This document shows, in pieces, positions 17,487-26,845 of a stretch of DNA of 64,000 nucleotides (the first letter of the stretch is position 1; the number at the start of each line of letters is the position of its first letter). The notes beneath the pieces are model-generated. The model saw nothing but the letters and a program-made list of their open reading frames with translations. It searched no databases and had not been told where the DNA came from. The translations under genes were made by a program, and so were the position numbers. This DNA is from Bacteroidia bacterium (lineage in GTDB: Bacteria; Bacteroidota; Bacteroidia; UKL13-3): positions 62,001 to 126,000 of the forward strand of contig JAGVLJ010000013.1 in NCBI GenBank assembly GCA_020049855.1, given 5' to 3'.

Positions 17487-18233
17487 TTAGCTTTCGTACA
17501 ACTCTCCAACTTTTTGCCAGTTCACTACATTCCAAAATGCCTTGAGGTAATCAGCTCGCTTATTTTGGTAATTGAGGTAATAGGCATGTTCCCACACATC
17601 CACACCTAAAATAGGTTTACCTGCCGCTTCGGCAATATCCATCAATGGGTTATCCTGATTGGGCGTAGCTAGGATACTGAGTTTCCCTTTGGCATCTTTT
17701 ACCAACCAACCCCACCCCGAACCAAATACCCCAACCGATTTTTTCTCGAATTGTTCTTTAAACGCATCCATTGAGCCGAAATCGCGGGTAATGGCAGCAC
17801 TAAGTTTCTCTGACATTACTGTTTTACCTGGCCCAATAATGGTCCAAAAAAAGCTGTGGTTCCAATGCCCTCCACCGTGGTTACGAATATCGGAACGCAC
17901 CGCATCGGGAGTACCTTTGATATTGCTGAGTAACTGCTCAAGCGTTTTTCCCTTGAGCGAAGGTTCTCTTTCTAACGCTGTATTAAGTTTAGAGATATAG
18001 GTTTGGTGGTGTTTAGTGTGGTGAATTTCCATAGTACGCGCATCAATATGAGGCTCCAGAGCATTGTAGGCATAAGCCAAGGCAGGGAGTGTAAAGGTTC
18101 CGTCAGTGAGTGGAACTATGGTTTCTGAATCAGTTTTGGCCAACACTTCTCCCGGATTCAGGGAAAGTCCGGTAGCCACTCCGGCAGCAAGTAGCCCACC
18201 GGTTTTTAAAAAATCTCTTCTGGATGTACGCAT
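17487..18233 (-). CDS. sod: Tat-exported Fe/Mn superoxide dismutase
   Basis: The 248-residue protein is a Fe/Mn superoxide dismutase, which converts superoxide to hydrogen peroxide and oxygen. Metal ligands are visible at His71 (MEIHHTKHH), His126 (GGHWNHSFFW), Asp212 and His216 (VDVWEHAYYLNY). Gln193 in PNQDNPLM is at the place that favours manganese in well-known Mn enzymes. Unlike most family members it has an N-terminal twin-arginine signal, TSRRDFLKTGGLLAAGVATG, so it should be exported folded to the periplasm. It is a single-gene unit; a TAATTTTG box lies upstream at 18258-18251. Confidence 0.93.
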   Translation of the reverse strand: MRTSRRDFLKTGGLLAAGVATGLSLNPGEVLAKTDSETIVPLTDGTFTLPALAYAYNALEPHIDARTMEIHHTKHHQTYISKLNTALEREPSLKGKTLEQLLSNIKGTPDAVRSDIRNHGGGHWNHSFFWTIIGPGKTVMSEKLSAAITRDFGSMDAFKEQFEKKSVGVFGSGWGWLVKDAKGKLSILATPNQDNPLMDIAEAAGKPILGVDVWEHAYYLNYQNKRADYLKAFWNVVNWQKVGELYES

Positions 18234-18325
18234 GTTATTTTTCTTTTCAACAAAATTAACCTAATTAAACCGATGATAATACTTAAAAAAAAGCCATTTT
18301 TGAAATTGATTTCAGCAGAAGCGCG

Positions 18326-20467
18326 ATGACCCAGAAAACGAGTCCCATTGAATTGCAGGTAGAAGGAATGACCTGCACTAACTGTGCCCTCACGGTACGC
18401 AAGTACCTTGAGAATCAAAAAATGGAAGACGTGAGTGTAAACTTTGCTACCGGTGAGGTTCGGTTTATGAATATACCCAAGGCCGACCTGACTCAACTGG
18501 GTAAAGGCATTGAGATGCTTGGATATAAAGTAGTCAAAGATGGAGCCGCCCCTCAGGAAAAGAAAAGCCGTTTTGCGTTAGATACATTAGAAGGCAAATT
18601 CTGGTTTTGTGCGCTGTTCACTCTTCCGCTGCTGCTGCATATGGTGTTACCGTTTCCCTGGTTACATCTACCGTTGGTGCAAATCCTGCTCTCGGCACCT
18701 GTGTATTTTCTCGGACTCCCTTTCTTTGGCAAAAGTGCCTTTCAGTCGGTTCGCAACGGTCTGCCTAATATGGACGTGTTGATTTTTACGGGAGCATTTT
18801 CCTCTTTGGTATATAGCCTTATCGGCACCATTCAATTTTGGGGAACACCCGAAGTACACCAGTTTTTATTTTTTGAAACCGGAGCCACCATCATTACGCT
18901 GGTGTTATTGGGAAACCTTATTGAAATGAAGTCGGTGAAAAAAACCACCAGCTCCATTCACGAACTAACGGCCCTGCTCCCGTCTAAGGCTACCCGCATT
19001 GGTAAGGATGCAGCCACCGGTTTTGAAACCAGCGATGAAGTAGAGGTGAAACTGCTGCAGGAAGGGGATATTATTTTTGTGCGCAGCGGAGAAAAAATTC
19101 CGGTAGATGGTATCATCACCGTTGGTAAAGGTTCTATAGATGAAAGCATGCTCACCGGAGAAAGTTTACCGGTATTCAAAATTAAAAATCAGGAGGTGTA
19201 CAGCGGAACTATATTAACCGATGGAGCCTTTCGCTTTAAAGCAACTGCTGTGGGCAAAGCTTCTACCCTTTCACATATTATTAAGATGGTAAAAAATGCT
19301 CAGGCAAGCAAGCCATCCATTCAGAAAATTGGCGATCGGGTAAGTGCAGTATTTGTGCAGGTAGTGATTGCCATTTCACTGATAACATTTTTACTTTCTT
19401 TTTTTGTGCTCGATATTTCAGGAGCCGATTCCCTGATGCGGGCAGTTGCCGTATTGGTAATATCGTGCCCGTGCGCTATGGGACTGGCAACTCCCACTGC
19501 CGTGATGGTGGGCTTGGGTAAAGCAGCAAAAAACGGATTATTGATTAAAGGCGGAGCAACGGTAGAGGAACTAGCCAAAACGCAGGTAGCCATTTTTGAT
19601 AAAACGGGCACACTTACTACCGGAGCATTTGAAATAGGTGAACTAAAAATTTACAATGGCATCGAGCCTGAAATCAAAAATATCATTTACTGCATGGAAG
19701 AATTTTCGGCTCATCCCATTGCACAATCGGTACTAAAACATACGGAATGGAGAAACAACACAGTTGTTTTGTATGATATGAAAGAAGAAAAAGGGCTGGG
19801 ACTTTTTGCCAATGATGCACACGGCAATTCTTTTGCTTTAGGTTCGGAACAAATTTTGACAGCCGCCCCACCCGATGAAACATTTGATTTGTACCTGACC
19901 AAAGACGAGGTTCTGGTTGCTGCCATACGCATAAATGATGAAGTAAAACCGGGAGCGGATAAGGCCATCACTTACTTAAAACAACAAGGCATTAAAACCC
20001 TTTTGCTTAGTGGCGACAAAGAAAGCAAATGTCGGCAGGTGGCCGCTCAGTTGGGCGTGGATGAAGTATATGCCCGCCAGTCTCCGAAACAAAAGCTTGA
20101 CCTGATTGAATCGCTGCGTAAAAAATACGTAGTAAGCATGATTGGAGATGGCATCAATGACGCGCCTGCCCTTTCTAAGGCCAATACAGGTATTTCCCTT
20201 TCAGGAGCCACTGATATAGCCCGTCAATCGGCACAAGTGATTCTATTGGGCAAAAATCTGGATGAGGTGACAAAGGCACACCGGATAGCAAAACTTACGT
20301 ACACTACCATTAAACAAAATTTATTTTGGGCACTGGCCTATAATGTGGTGGCTATTCCATTAGCTGCGCTGGGTTTTTTAAGCCCCATGCTGGGAGCATT
20401 GAGTATGGCTTTTTCAGATGTGGTAGTGATTGGAAACTCATTGAGGTTGGGTACTAAGAAAATTTAA
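18326..20467 (+). CDS. copA: Copper-type P1B-ATPase (CopA-like)
   Basis: The 713-residue protein is a heavy-metal-transporting P-type ATPase. It has one N-terminal HMA domain with the metal site GMTCTNC (Cys17, Cys20), about eight membrane segments, the membrane metal motif SCPCAMGLATPT (CPC near residue 381), the phosphorylation site DKTGTLTTG near residue 425, the HP motif in SAHPIAQSVL, and GDGINDAP. CPC with a GMTCTNC domain indicates Cu(I) efflux, although Ag(I) is also possible. The gene is divergent from the superoxide dismutase gene, with 92 bases between them, which fits a joint role in metal and oxidative stress. Confidence 0.93.
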   Translation: MTQKTSPIELQVEGMTCTNCALTVRKYLENQKMEDVSVNFATGEVRFMNIPKADLTQLGKGIEMLGYKVVKDGAAPQEKKSRFALDTLEGKFWFCALFTLPLLLHMVLPFPWLHLPLVQILLSAPVYFLGLPFFGKSAFQSVRNGLPNMDVLIFTGAFSSLVYSLIGTIQFWGTPEVHQFLFFETGATIITLVLLGNLIEMKSVKKTTSSIHELTALLPSKATRIGKDAATGFETSDEVEVKLLQEGDIIFVRSGEKIPVDGIITVGKGSIDESMLTGESLPVFKIKNQEVYSGTILTDGAFRFKATAVGKASTLSHIIKMVKNAQASKPSIQKIGDRVSAVFVQVVIAISLITFLLSFFVLDISGADSLMRAVAVLVISCPCAMGLATPTAVMVGLGKAAKNGLLIKGGATVEELAKTQVAIFDKTGTLTTGAFEIGELKIYNGIEPEIKNIIYCMEEFSAHPIAQSVLKHTEWRNNTVVLYDMKEEKGLGLFANDAHGNSFALGSEQILTAAPPDETFDLYLTKDEVLVAAIRINDEVKPGADKAITYLKQQGIKTLLLSGDKESKCRQVAAQLGVDEVYARQSPKQKLDLIESLRKKYVVSMIGDGINDAPALSKANTGISLSGATDIARQSAQVILLGKNLDEVTKAHRIAKLTYTTIKQNLFWALAYNVVAIPLAALGFLSPMLGALSMAFSDVVVIGNSLRLGTKKI

Positions 20468-20745
20468 AAGATTGGCCTTTCGCTTTTAATTCGTTCGTAT
20501 TTCAACCGAGAGACAGAAACAACCAGTTAGAAAATTCAATGATCAAACCCCAAATGCTGTATTTTTACAAAAACTAAAAATTGCACTTATTACCTGAACA
20601 CAGCAATTTGAAAATGGTTATAAAATTTTACCAATAAACATGATTGAATATTTAAAAGCCAACATACAACTTGGCATGGAGATTAATGTGCACTTGTTGT
20701 AAGCTCCCCTGTTTTAATACACACCTAAAAAAGATAATTTCTTTA

Positions 20746-21825
20746 TTAATGCCCTTTAGGTTTTATAGCAGGAACTTTTCGTTCAGGTAACGCAAGTAAC
20801 GAATCAGAAGTTAAAGTACCTCCTTTTTCAGGTTCAGGCAAAGGAACCGAAGTGGGGGCCACCAATCCGCTATCATATACCCGCACTCCATGATTAGTAG
20901 TGTTTCGTTCATAAGAAGCTACCGCAATTTTTGAGTTATCCGGGCTAATGGCTACCGAGCGTACATTGTACCCATATCCTTCATAGCTGTAAAGAAGTTT
21001 GCCGGTGGTAAGTTCCCATACTTTGGCCGTACCGTCATTAGAGCCGGTTACCACATATTTCTCATCGCGGCTAATGGCTATGCAGGTTACCTTCCAGGTA
21101 TGGCCTTTTAGTACGGCAATTTGTTTTTTTGTTGCCGCTTCCCATACAATAGCGGTTTTATCGCTTGATCCACTCACCAGGTATTTTCCGGAATAGCTAA
21201 TTTCAAGTGCATTGATTGGGCCACTGTGCCCGACTAAGGTGCCGGTGGGTGCAGCAGCCGGAAATTTAATAATGGTAATAGCGGGATCGTTGGTTCCAAT
21301 AAATACCTGCCCGTCTTTTGCGCAAGCAATGGCATTAATATTCGGAAGCATCATATTCCGCTTTTTCTCTCCGGTGGCAAGGTCATACATATTTAATCCC
21401 TGCTCGGCTGAGCCGGTATAGAGGTTTTTGGCGGCAAAATCAAATGCAATAGCTGTAACTGCGGTGTTGTACCCCACAAAATCGTATTTCAACATACCGG
21501 TAGAATCCCATCCTTTCACACTAAAATCTTTAGAAGCCGTAGCTATGAGCATGGGTTTATTGCGTGGACGCGAAAAGGCAATTTGGGTTATAGCGGCATT
21601 ATGTCCGCCTATTTTTTTAATAAGCCATACCGAGTCGGCACTGTACATGTGAACGTTTTTATCCCATGAGGTAGAAAAAAGGTATTTCCCATCGGGCGAA
21701 AAGGCTACTCCCTCTACTAAATCACTATGTCCCGGATAAATAAATTTAGGTTTGGTGATAACGGTTTGTGCAAAAACCTGACAACCCATGATAAGGAAAG
21801 CCAAAGCAATCAATTGTTTTTTCAT
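20746..21825 (-). CDS. Exported WD40-repeat beta-propeller protein
   Basis: From the ATG at 21825 the product is 359 residues with a signal peptide (LIALAFLIMGCQVFAQ); the ORF track start 13 codons upstream is unlikely because it precedes the signal. The rest is a run of WD40 repeats with typical GHSDLVEGVAFSPDGKYLFSTSWDKNVHMYS, GHSGPINALEISYSGKYLVSGSSDKTAIVWE and GHTWKVTCIAISRDEKYVVTGSNDGTAKVWE units, probably one seven-bladed propeller. Such proteins are scaffolds and no partner is evident. MGC in the signal could be a weak lipobox. A TATATTTG box lies at 21848-21841. It is downstream of the ABC transporter pair on the same strand. Confidence 0.88.
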   Translation of the reverse strand: MKKQLIALAFLIMGCQVFAQTVITKPKFIYPGHSDLVEGVAFSPDGKYLFSTSWDKNVHMYSADSVWLIKKIGGHNAAITQIAFSRPRNKPMLIATASKDFSVKGWDSTGMLKYDFVGYNTAVTAIAFDFAAKNLYTGSAEQGLNMYDLATGEKKRNMMLPNINAIACAKDGQVFIGTNDPAITIIKFPAAAPTGTLVGHSGPINALEISYSGKYLVSGSSDKTAIVWEAATKKQIAVLKGHTWKVTCIAISRDEKYVVTGSNDGTAKVWELTTGKLLYSYEGYGYNVRSVAISPDNSKIAVASYERNTTNHGVRVYDSGLVAPTSVPLPEPEKGGTLTSDSLLALPERKVPAIKPKGH

Positions 21826-21880
21826 ATACCCCATTTTTTCCAAATATAGAAAAGTGAAACACAAATTAATGTGCGCCCGG

Positions 21881-23203
21881 TCACGCTTTATAAAAAAGCC
21901 ATTTACCCAGCTCTTTGTAAGTAATTTTTTTGCCGTAAAGCAAAATACCGATACGATAAATTCTACCGGCCATCCAGGTGGTAACTAATATGCCCAACAA
22001 CATACAACACATGGAAGCAATAATTTGCCAACCCCACGACCAGTCCCATGCTCCGGTAAAAAACGGAACACGCACCATCATAATAATAGGTGATGTAAAC
22101 GGAACCATAGAAAGCCACGTAGCCAATGAACCATTAGGATTAGATACAACCACCGTTTGGGCAAGAAAAAAAGCCAGTATCAATGGAATTGTAATGGGTA
22201 ACATAAACTGCTGCGTATCGGTTTCGCTATCTACAGCCGCCCCTACCGCAGCAAACAAAGCTCCGTAGAACAAATAGCCGGTAATAAAGAAAAACAAAAA
22301 CATCCCTCCCACCAGCCAAACATTAATTTGAGAAGCCTGGCTGATAATATCACTTAATAATGCTGCTTTACCCGTCTGGCTCACGGCTGCTCCTGCATCC
22401 TGCACCATGCTCATTTTGGCTGAAAGTGCTCCGGTAACACCACCTCCCAGCACCGTACTTAACACCACCCAAATTAAAAACTGCAACAAGGCCACCATAG
22501 CAATACCGGCAATTTTCCCCATCATCAACTCAAAAGGTTTTACCGAGGAAATAATTACCTCCACAATGCGATTGGTTTTTTCTTCCATCACCCCGCGCAT
22601 TATTTGCACTCCATAAATAAAAATGAACATGTAAATGAAAATAGCTCCGATAAAACCAAGTCCGGTGGAGACAGCGGTGCTCCCCTTTTCCAAACCTTCT
22701 TTCGTATCGCGTACCGACTCCAGAACTACCGAAGTATTATTTATTTCCTCTATGAGTTTTTGTTCAATCCCGTGTTGGGCAAATTTAATATCACTGATAA
22801 CCTTGTTAAGTTTATCTTCTATGTATGATTCGTCCTTCCAACTGGTTTGAGTGGCCGCAATTAATTTAAAACCTCTCAGGCTATCGGCTGCCGTTTTAGG
22901 AATGTATAAAACAGCAAAATAATCTTCATTTCGAAGCTGAAGGCGGGCGGCATCCAGTGGCTCATCTTGATAACTGAATTTGTAAAAATTGTTTTCCCGA
23001 AGCTTGTTTCTAAACACACCGCTCTCGTCAATAACAATTATGCGTTTTAAATCATTTGATATTTCCTCATTTATTGAAAGGTAAATAATAAGCGCATAAA
23101 ACCCTGCAATAAGCAATGGACCCAGCAGTGTCATCACGATAAACGATTTTTTTCGCACCCTCGAAAAAAATTCCCTTCCGGCAATTAAAAATATTTTATT
23201 CAT
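21881..23203 (-). CDS. ABC-2 type transporter permease (NatB-like)
   Basis: The 440-residue membrane protein has one N-terminal transmembrane helix (FIVMTLLGPLLIAGFYALIIYLS), a large extracytoplasmic domain up to about residue 180, and a cluster of about five helices in the C-terminal half with the family-typical GVMEEKTNRIVEVIISSVKPFELMMGKI stretch. This is the architecture of the ABC-2/NatB exporters. Its ATG overlaps the stop of the upstream ATPase gene, so the two form one exporter. The substrate is unknown (Na+ export and drug or lipid export are known in relatives). Confidence 0.9.
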   Translation of the reverse strand: MNKIFLIAGREFFSRVRKKSFIVMTLLGPLLIAGFYALIIYLSINEEISNDLKRIIVIDESGVFRNKLRENNFYKFSYQDEPLDAARLQLRNEDYFAVLYIPKTAADSLRGFKLIAATQTSWKDESYIEDKLNKVISDIKFAQHGIEQKLIEEINNTSVVLESVRDTKEGLEKGSTAVSTGLGFIGAIFIYMFIFIYGVQIMRGVMEEKTNRIVEVIISSVKPFELMMGKIAGIAMVALLQFLIWVVLSTVLGGGVTGALSAKMSMVQDAGAAVSQTGKAALLSDIISQASQINVWLVGGMFLFFFITGYLFYGALFAAVGAAVDSETDTQQFMLPITIPLILAFFLAQTVVVSNPNGSLATWLSMVPFTSPIIMMVRVPFFTGAWDWSWGWQIIASMCCMLLGILVTTWMAGRIYRIGILLYGKKITYKELGKWLFYKA

Positions 23204-24129
23204 TACGCTACAACAGATTGAGTGGCTAAATTTTGATTTACTGAAATGATAAAGATATCATTCATACTTGGAACAATTTCCCTTAAACTGTGAATGTGGC
23301 TTACAGGAATAAGCTCTTTCAGTAAATCGTTTGGGATACCCTGAATTATTTTAATTTCAGACCTGATGAGCCCCTCATCAACCGGAGTTGAATTTTTCAA
23401 AACAAAAGAAGGACTCAATTGTAAATTACATATAGAGTGTTCTACTTCGTAGGTTTGGGTACGAAACTGGTTTTTTATTTGTTTTACTTCGCCCTCAAGC
23501 ACTACTTTTGATTTATTGATAAGTGCAATATGATCACACAGTTGCTCCACCGTTTCCATGCGATGGGTAGAAAAAATAAAAGTAGAACCTTCTTTATTCA
23601 GGCGAATTATTTCATCCCGGATAAGGTTGGCATTAATCGGATCAAATCCCGTAAAAGGTTCATCAAGTATTATCAATTCGGGTTGATGCAGTACAGTGGC
23701 AATAAATTGTACCTTTTGCTGCATGCCCTTACTTAACTCTTCTACCTTTTTCGTCCACCAGTTTTTTATTTCAAAACGCTCTACCCAGTCTTTTAGTTTA
23801 TGCATGGCATCAGAGCGACTCAACCCCTTTAAGCGGGCAAAAAACAAAAGTTGCTCTCCTACTTCCATTTTTTTATAAAGACCTCGCTCCTCGGGCAAAT
23901 AACCCATTCGATAAATATGTGAAGGGTTTAGTTTTTCTCCTTTAAACAACACCTCTCCTTCATCAGCTCCGGTTATTTGAGTGATGATTCGAATAAGCGA
24001 TGTTTTACCAGCACCGTTTGGCCCAAGCAAACCGTAAATGGAACCGTGAGGAACCGAAAGATTAACCCGATCCAGTGCTTTGTGGTGGGCATACTGTTTG
24101 GTTACATTTATAATTTGAAGTGATTGCAT
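23203..24129 (-). CDS. ABC transporter ATP-binding protein (NatA-like)
   Basis: The 308-residue protein contains the ABC ATPase motifs Walker A GPNGAGKTS (about residues 36-44), signature LSKGMQQKVQ and Walker B LIILDEPFTGFDP, followed by the H-loop FSTHRME. The C-terminal 90 residues form the extra domain seen in the NatA-type ATPases that pair with ABC-2 permeases. It is the first gene of a two-gene exporter unit and has a consensus promoter 17 bases upstream of its ATG. Confidence 0.92.
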   Translation of the reverse strand: MQSLQIINVTKQYAHHKALDRVNLSVPHGSIYGLLGPNGAGKTSLIRIITQITGADEGEVLFKGEKLNPSHIYRMGYLPEERGLYKKMEVGEQLLFFARLKGLSRSDAMHKLKDWVERFEIKNWWTKKVEELSKGMQQKVQFIATVLHQPELIILDEPFTGFDPINANLIRDEIIRLNKEGSTFIFSTHRMETVEQLCDHIALINKSKVVLEGEVKQIKNQFRTQTYEVEHSICNLQLSPSFVLKNSTPVDEGLIRSEIKIIQGIPNDLLKELIPVSHIHSLREIVPSMNDIFIISVNQNLATQSVVA

Positions 24130-24145
24130 CTGACAAATTTTAGTT

Positions 24146-24175
24146 CAAAACTAATTATTGTATTACGCTTTACAA
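24146..24175 (-). promoter_or_regulatory. Bacteroidota-type promoter of the ABC exporter pair
   Basis: On the minus strand TTG (24175-24173), a 19-base spacer and TAGTTTTG (24153-24146) match the consensus. The ATG of the ATPase gene is at 24129. Confidence 0.75.
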
Positions 24176-24219
24176 GCTCATTCGACCAAATACCCGAATA
24201 ACCTGATAAAATTCGTTTC

Positions 24220-25305
24220 TTAATGAAACATGGCTTCAAAACCCCGGGTCATTTTTTCGTTGGTAAATTGGGCTGCCCGGGTTCGTGCACCCAACGAATA
24301 GGATTTATAATGCTGAATAATATCATCCACCGCGTGCAAAAGTTCAGAGGTGTTTGTAGGGTTAATAAGTTTGCCGCTTTTCCCCTCATTCACCGCTTCA
24401 GCCGTTCCGCACTGAGTGGCTCCGATAGCTGGTGTTCCGCAGGCGTTGGCTTCCAAAATACTAATCCCGAATCCTTCCGTATCACCATCAGGCTGCGGTT
24501 CGGAAAGTAACAAATAAATATCACATTCGTAGTATAAAGCACGCAACGAAGCAAAATCGCCATAAGGAATTTGTACAAAACGAATCCTATGTGCCACATC
24601 AAGAGAATCAACTAGTGTTTTCAATTCACTGGCATAATCAGGAAACTCCAAAGCCCCGCAAATAGTGTAATTTACTCCGGGATATCGCTTAGCCAATACC
24701 GGAAGGGCACGGATAATATTTATATGTCCTTTGCGGGGTCTAACAGTACCTACAGTGAGCAGGTTAAGGTTACCTGAAAAAGTTTTTATGCTACTTACCT
24801 CCTGCAGCCATTGTGCATCTAATGCATTGTATATAATCCGGCAATGCTCCCGAAGGTCAGGTGTAAGAAGAGAACACGTGTACGAAGAAACAACCGCTAA
24901 TTCATCAAAATTGCGCAACGAAACTTCTGTAAAATGTTTTATGAAATATTTTTTTTGCAGCAATTCATTTCCGTGGAGCACGGCAATAAATTGTTTTCGG
25001 CAGAAAACTAATTTTAAGAAATAGCCCACCCAAACAGGAAATTTATTCGAAACAATAATCACATCGGGTTTAAATGACATAGTCACCCGAACACAGGTAA
25101 CTAACCGAAAAAAATAACGGAATAATCCCTTGTGACCTGTGGCAACAACTTGATATAAACTTCCGTGCCTTGCCTCCTGTTGAAAAGTTACTACCCGCAG
25201 TGTATGCCCAATATTACTTAGCCCTTCGGCCAATTGAAAGGCATGAGCAGCAACCCCTCCGGTAACGGGAGGAAATTCGCTTACCACTAACAATATCCTT
25301 TTCAT
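24220..25305 (-). CDS. Glycosyltransferase family 4 protein
   Basis: The 361-residue protein (start taken at ATG 25305, MKRILLVVSEFPPVTGGVAAHAFQLAEGLSNIGH) is a GT-B fold retaining glycosyltransferase. The N-terminal GGVAAHAFQLAEGL loop and the C-terminal GTVRPRKGHINIIRALPVL and EGFGISILEANACGTPAIG (EX7E) motifs are diagnostic. It probably adds sugars to a surface polysaccharide or lipid. It is isolated from other polysaccharide genes here. The ORF track start three codons earlier is possible but less family-like. Confidence 0.9.
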   Translation of the reverse strand: MKRILLVVSEFPPVTGGVAAHAFQLAEGLSNIGHTLRVVTFQQEARHGSLYQVVATGHKGLFRYFFRLVTCVRVTMSFKPDVIIVSNKFPVWVGYFLKLVFCRKQFIAVLHGNELLQKKYFIKHFTEVSLRNFDELAVVSSYTCSLLTPDLREHCRIIYNALDAQWLQEVSSIKTFSGNLNLLTVGTVRPRKGHINIIRALPVLAKRYPGVNYTICGALEFPDYASELKTLVDSLDVAHRIRFVQIPYGDFASLRALYYECDIYLLLSEPQPDGDTEGFGISILEANACGTPAIGATQCGTAEAVNEGKSGKLINPTNTSELLHAVDDIIQHYKSYSLGARTRAAQFTNEKMTRGFEAMFH

Positions 25306-25375
25306 GTGGGGCAAGTTAAAATTTGATTCCTTCTTTTTACCGTGAAAAATTAAATCTTTTAAATAAATTTACCCA

Positions 25376-25756
25376 ATGAATGCGAAAGTTGAAAAATTCT
25401 TATTGGCACTCCCCGAGCCAAAACAACAAAATGCCTTGTTGCTCAGGGAAATTTTTCTGTCCTGTAGCCCTCATATTACAGAGAGTATTAAATGGAATAA
25501 CCTCACCTTTTCGTGTAATGGGGATATAGCTTTTATTTACACCTACAAGCAGGTAGCTTACGTAAATGTTGGCTTTTTTAGAGCAGTTCAACTTACCGAC
25601 CCGAAAAACAGGTTTGAGGGCAAAGGAGAAAAAATGCGCCATATTAAAATAACAACGGAAAAAGACATTCCTGTTACACAACTAAAAAAGTGGATAAAGG
25701 AAAGTATCTCACTAAATTCAATAGCCCAAAAGGAAAAGACCAAAAAGAAAAAGTAA
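25376..25756 (+). CDS. DUF1801 (YdhG-like) domain protein
   Basis: The 126-residue protein matches the DUF1801 fold: ALPEPKQQNALLLREIFLSCSPHITESIKWNNLTFSCNGDIAFIYTYKQVAYVNVGFFRAVQLTDPKNRFEGKG, ending in a Lys-rich tail (QKEKTKKKK). The family is small, cytosolic and of uncertain function; no catalytic residues are known to me. It stands upstream of the AraC regulator on the same strand. Confidence 0.75.
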   Translation: MNAKVEKFLLALPEPKQQNALLLREIFLSCSPHITESIKWNNLTFSCNGDIAFIYTYKQVAYVNVGFFRAVQLTDPKNRFEGKGEKMRHIKITTEKDIPVTQLKKWIKESISLNSIAQKEKTKKKK

Positions 25757-25819
25757 AGCAAAAAAATATCACCGAAAATTCTTTCCATTCATTCCACTCT
25801 TTAAGTACATTTACGGCTC

Positions 25820-26425
25820 ATGCAACCGGGCGACCTGAATACCAAACGTTCCCTAATTCATATAAAAAATATGACCAGCAAAAGTTGCGTACGTATAGTA
25901 CGTGAAAATCTGGAACGTATCGGTTTTATACGGGTACATTACGTGGCACTGGGAGAAGCAGAAATTAGTTACGATCCACAAATTATAAGCGAAGGTTTTC
26001 TGGATGCTCTGCTACGAAACAATGGCTTTGAATTAATCACCGATAAAGAAACGAAACTTATTGAGTTAATTAAAACTTCGGTTATTCAACTTATTTATTA
26101 TGGAGGAAACACCAATTCGCTTATAAGAAACTCTGATTACCTGAGTGAGCGATTAGGACACCCATATGCCTACCTGAGCAAATTATTCTCTGAGAAAACA
26201 GGAACTACACTGGAGAAATACATCATTCTTTTAAAGATTGAAAAAATCAAGGAGTTAATCAGCTACGAAGAAATGACCCTGAGTGAAATTTCCTTTCAGA
26301 TGGGATATAGCAGCGTGCAATACCTGAGCAATCAATTCAAACAATTCACCGGTTATTCGGTAACTGATTATAAAAATTTGACAAACAAACCGCGCACAGC
26401 ACTCCACCAAATCATTAACAACTGA
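25820..26425 (+). CDS. AraC-family regulator with HMA-like N-terminal domain
   Basis: The 201-residue protein has a C-terminal AraC-type double helix-turn-helix (about residues 95-195: SDYLSERLGHPYAYLSKLFSEKTG ... LSEISFQMGYSSVQYLSNQFKQFTGYSVTDYK). The N-terminal 75 residues (HIKNMTSKSCVRIVRENLERIGF ... LGEAEISYD) have the ferredoxin-like betalpha pattern of heavy-metal-associated domains. In relatives I recall this region starting IKNMVCxRC; here the first Cys is Ser, leaving a single Cys. It lies directly before the RRE/ATP-grasp operon on the same strand and may regulate it or a metal-stress gene. Confidence 0.83.
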   Translation: MQPGDLNTKRSLIHIKNMTSKSCVRIVRENLERIGFIRVHYVALGEAEISYDPQIISEGFLDALLRNNGFELITDKETKLIELIKTSVIQLIYYGGNTNSLIRNSDYLSERLGHPYAYLSKLFSEKTGTTLEKYIILLKIEKIKELISYEEMTLSEISFQMGYSSVQYLSNQFKQFTGYSVTDYKNLTNKPRTALHQIINN

Positions 26426-26575
26426 TTTTCAAAGTTAATAGCCAGGCTCATGACAATTTCTGCTTGAAATTTTATAACACTTTGCCATTAAACCATAACA
26501 ATCGAACAGCATCTAATGGCCACCTTTGTACCAGCAAATTTCAATTAGTGTACCCTCAATTAAACGTAACACGCC

Positions 26576-26845
26576 ATGAAAATTAAACGAAACATTGCCC
26601 TAAGTGACTCTGGGTTTGTATTTAACCCCACTACGGGCGACTCCTTCTCAACCAACCCAATTGGGATAGAAATTATCAAATTGCTGAAAGAAGGAAAAAA
26701 TGAAGATGAAGTAAAAAAACACTTGATAAAATCCTACATGACCGATGAAGTAACACTTGAAAAAGATTACTACGACTTTGTGAATATGCTACTTAAACTT
26801 CAATTGGCCGAAGGTGATGAAGATAAAGACGAAGCGAAAAATTAA
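26576..26845 (+). CDS. PqqD-like RRE protein (RiPP recognition element)
   Basis: The 89-residue protein has the PqqD/RRE pattern: three N-terminal strands with the GFVFNPTTGDSFSTNPIGIEIIKLLKEGK block, in which a residue pattern of hydroxyl and aliphatic side chains leads into the first helix, then helices EDEVKKHLIKSYM and YYDFVNMLLKLQLAE. RREs are small winged-helix domains that bind leader peptides and deliver them to modifying enzymes. It is the first gene of a tight operon and overlaps the ATP-grasp gene by 29 bases. No separate precursor peptide gene is visible before it. Confidence 0.8.
   Translation: MKIKRNIALSDSGFVFNPTTGDSFSTNPIGIEIIKLLKEGKNEDEVKKHLIKSYMTDEVTLEKDYYDFVNMLLKLQLAEGDEDKDEAKN

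Noticed and set aside
26426-26575. Search for a small precursor peptide ahead of the RRE gene
   Set aside because: Only ORFs of 5 and 10 codons are present (from ATG 26450 and 26516), too short for a leader plus core.
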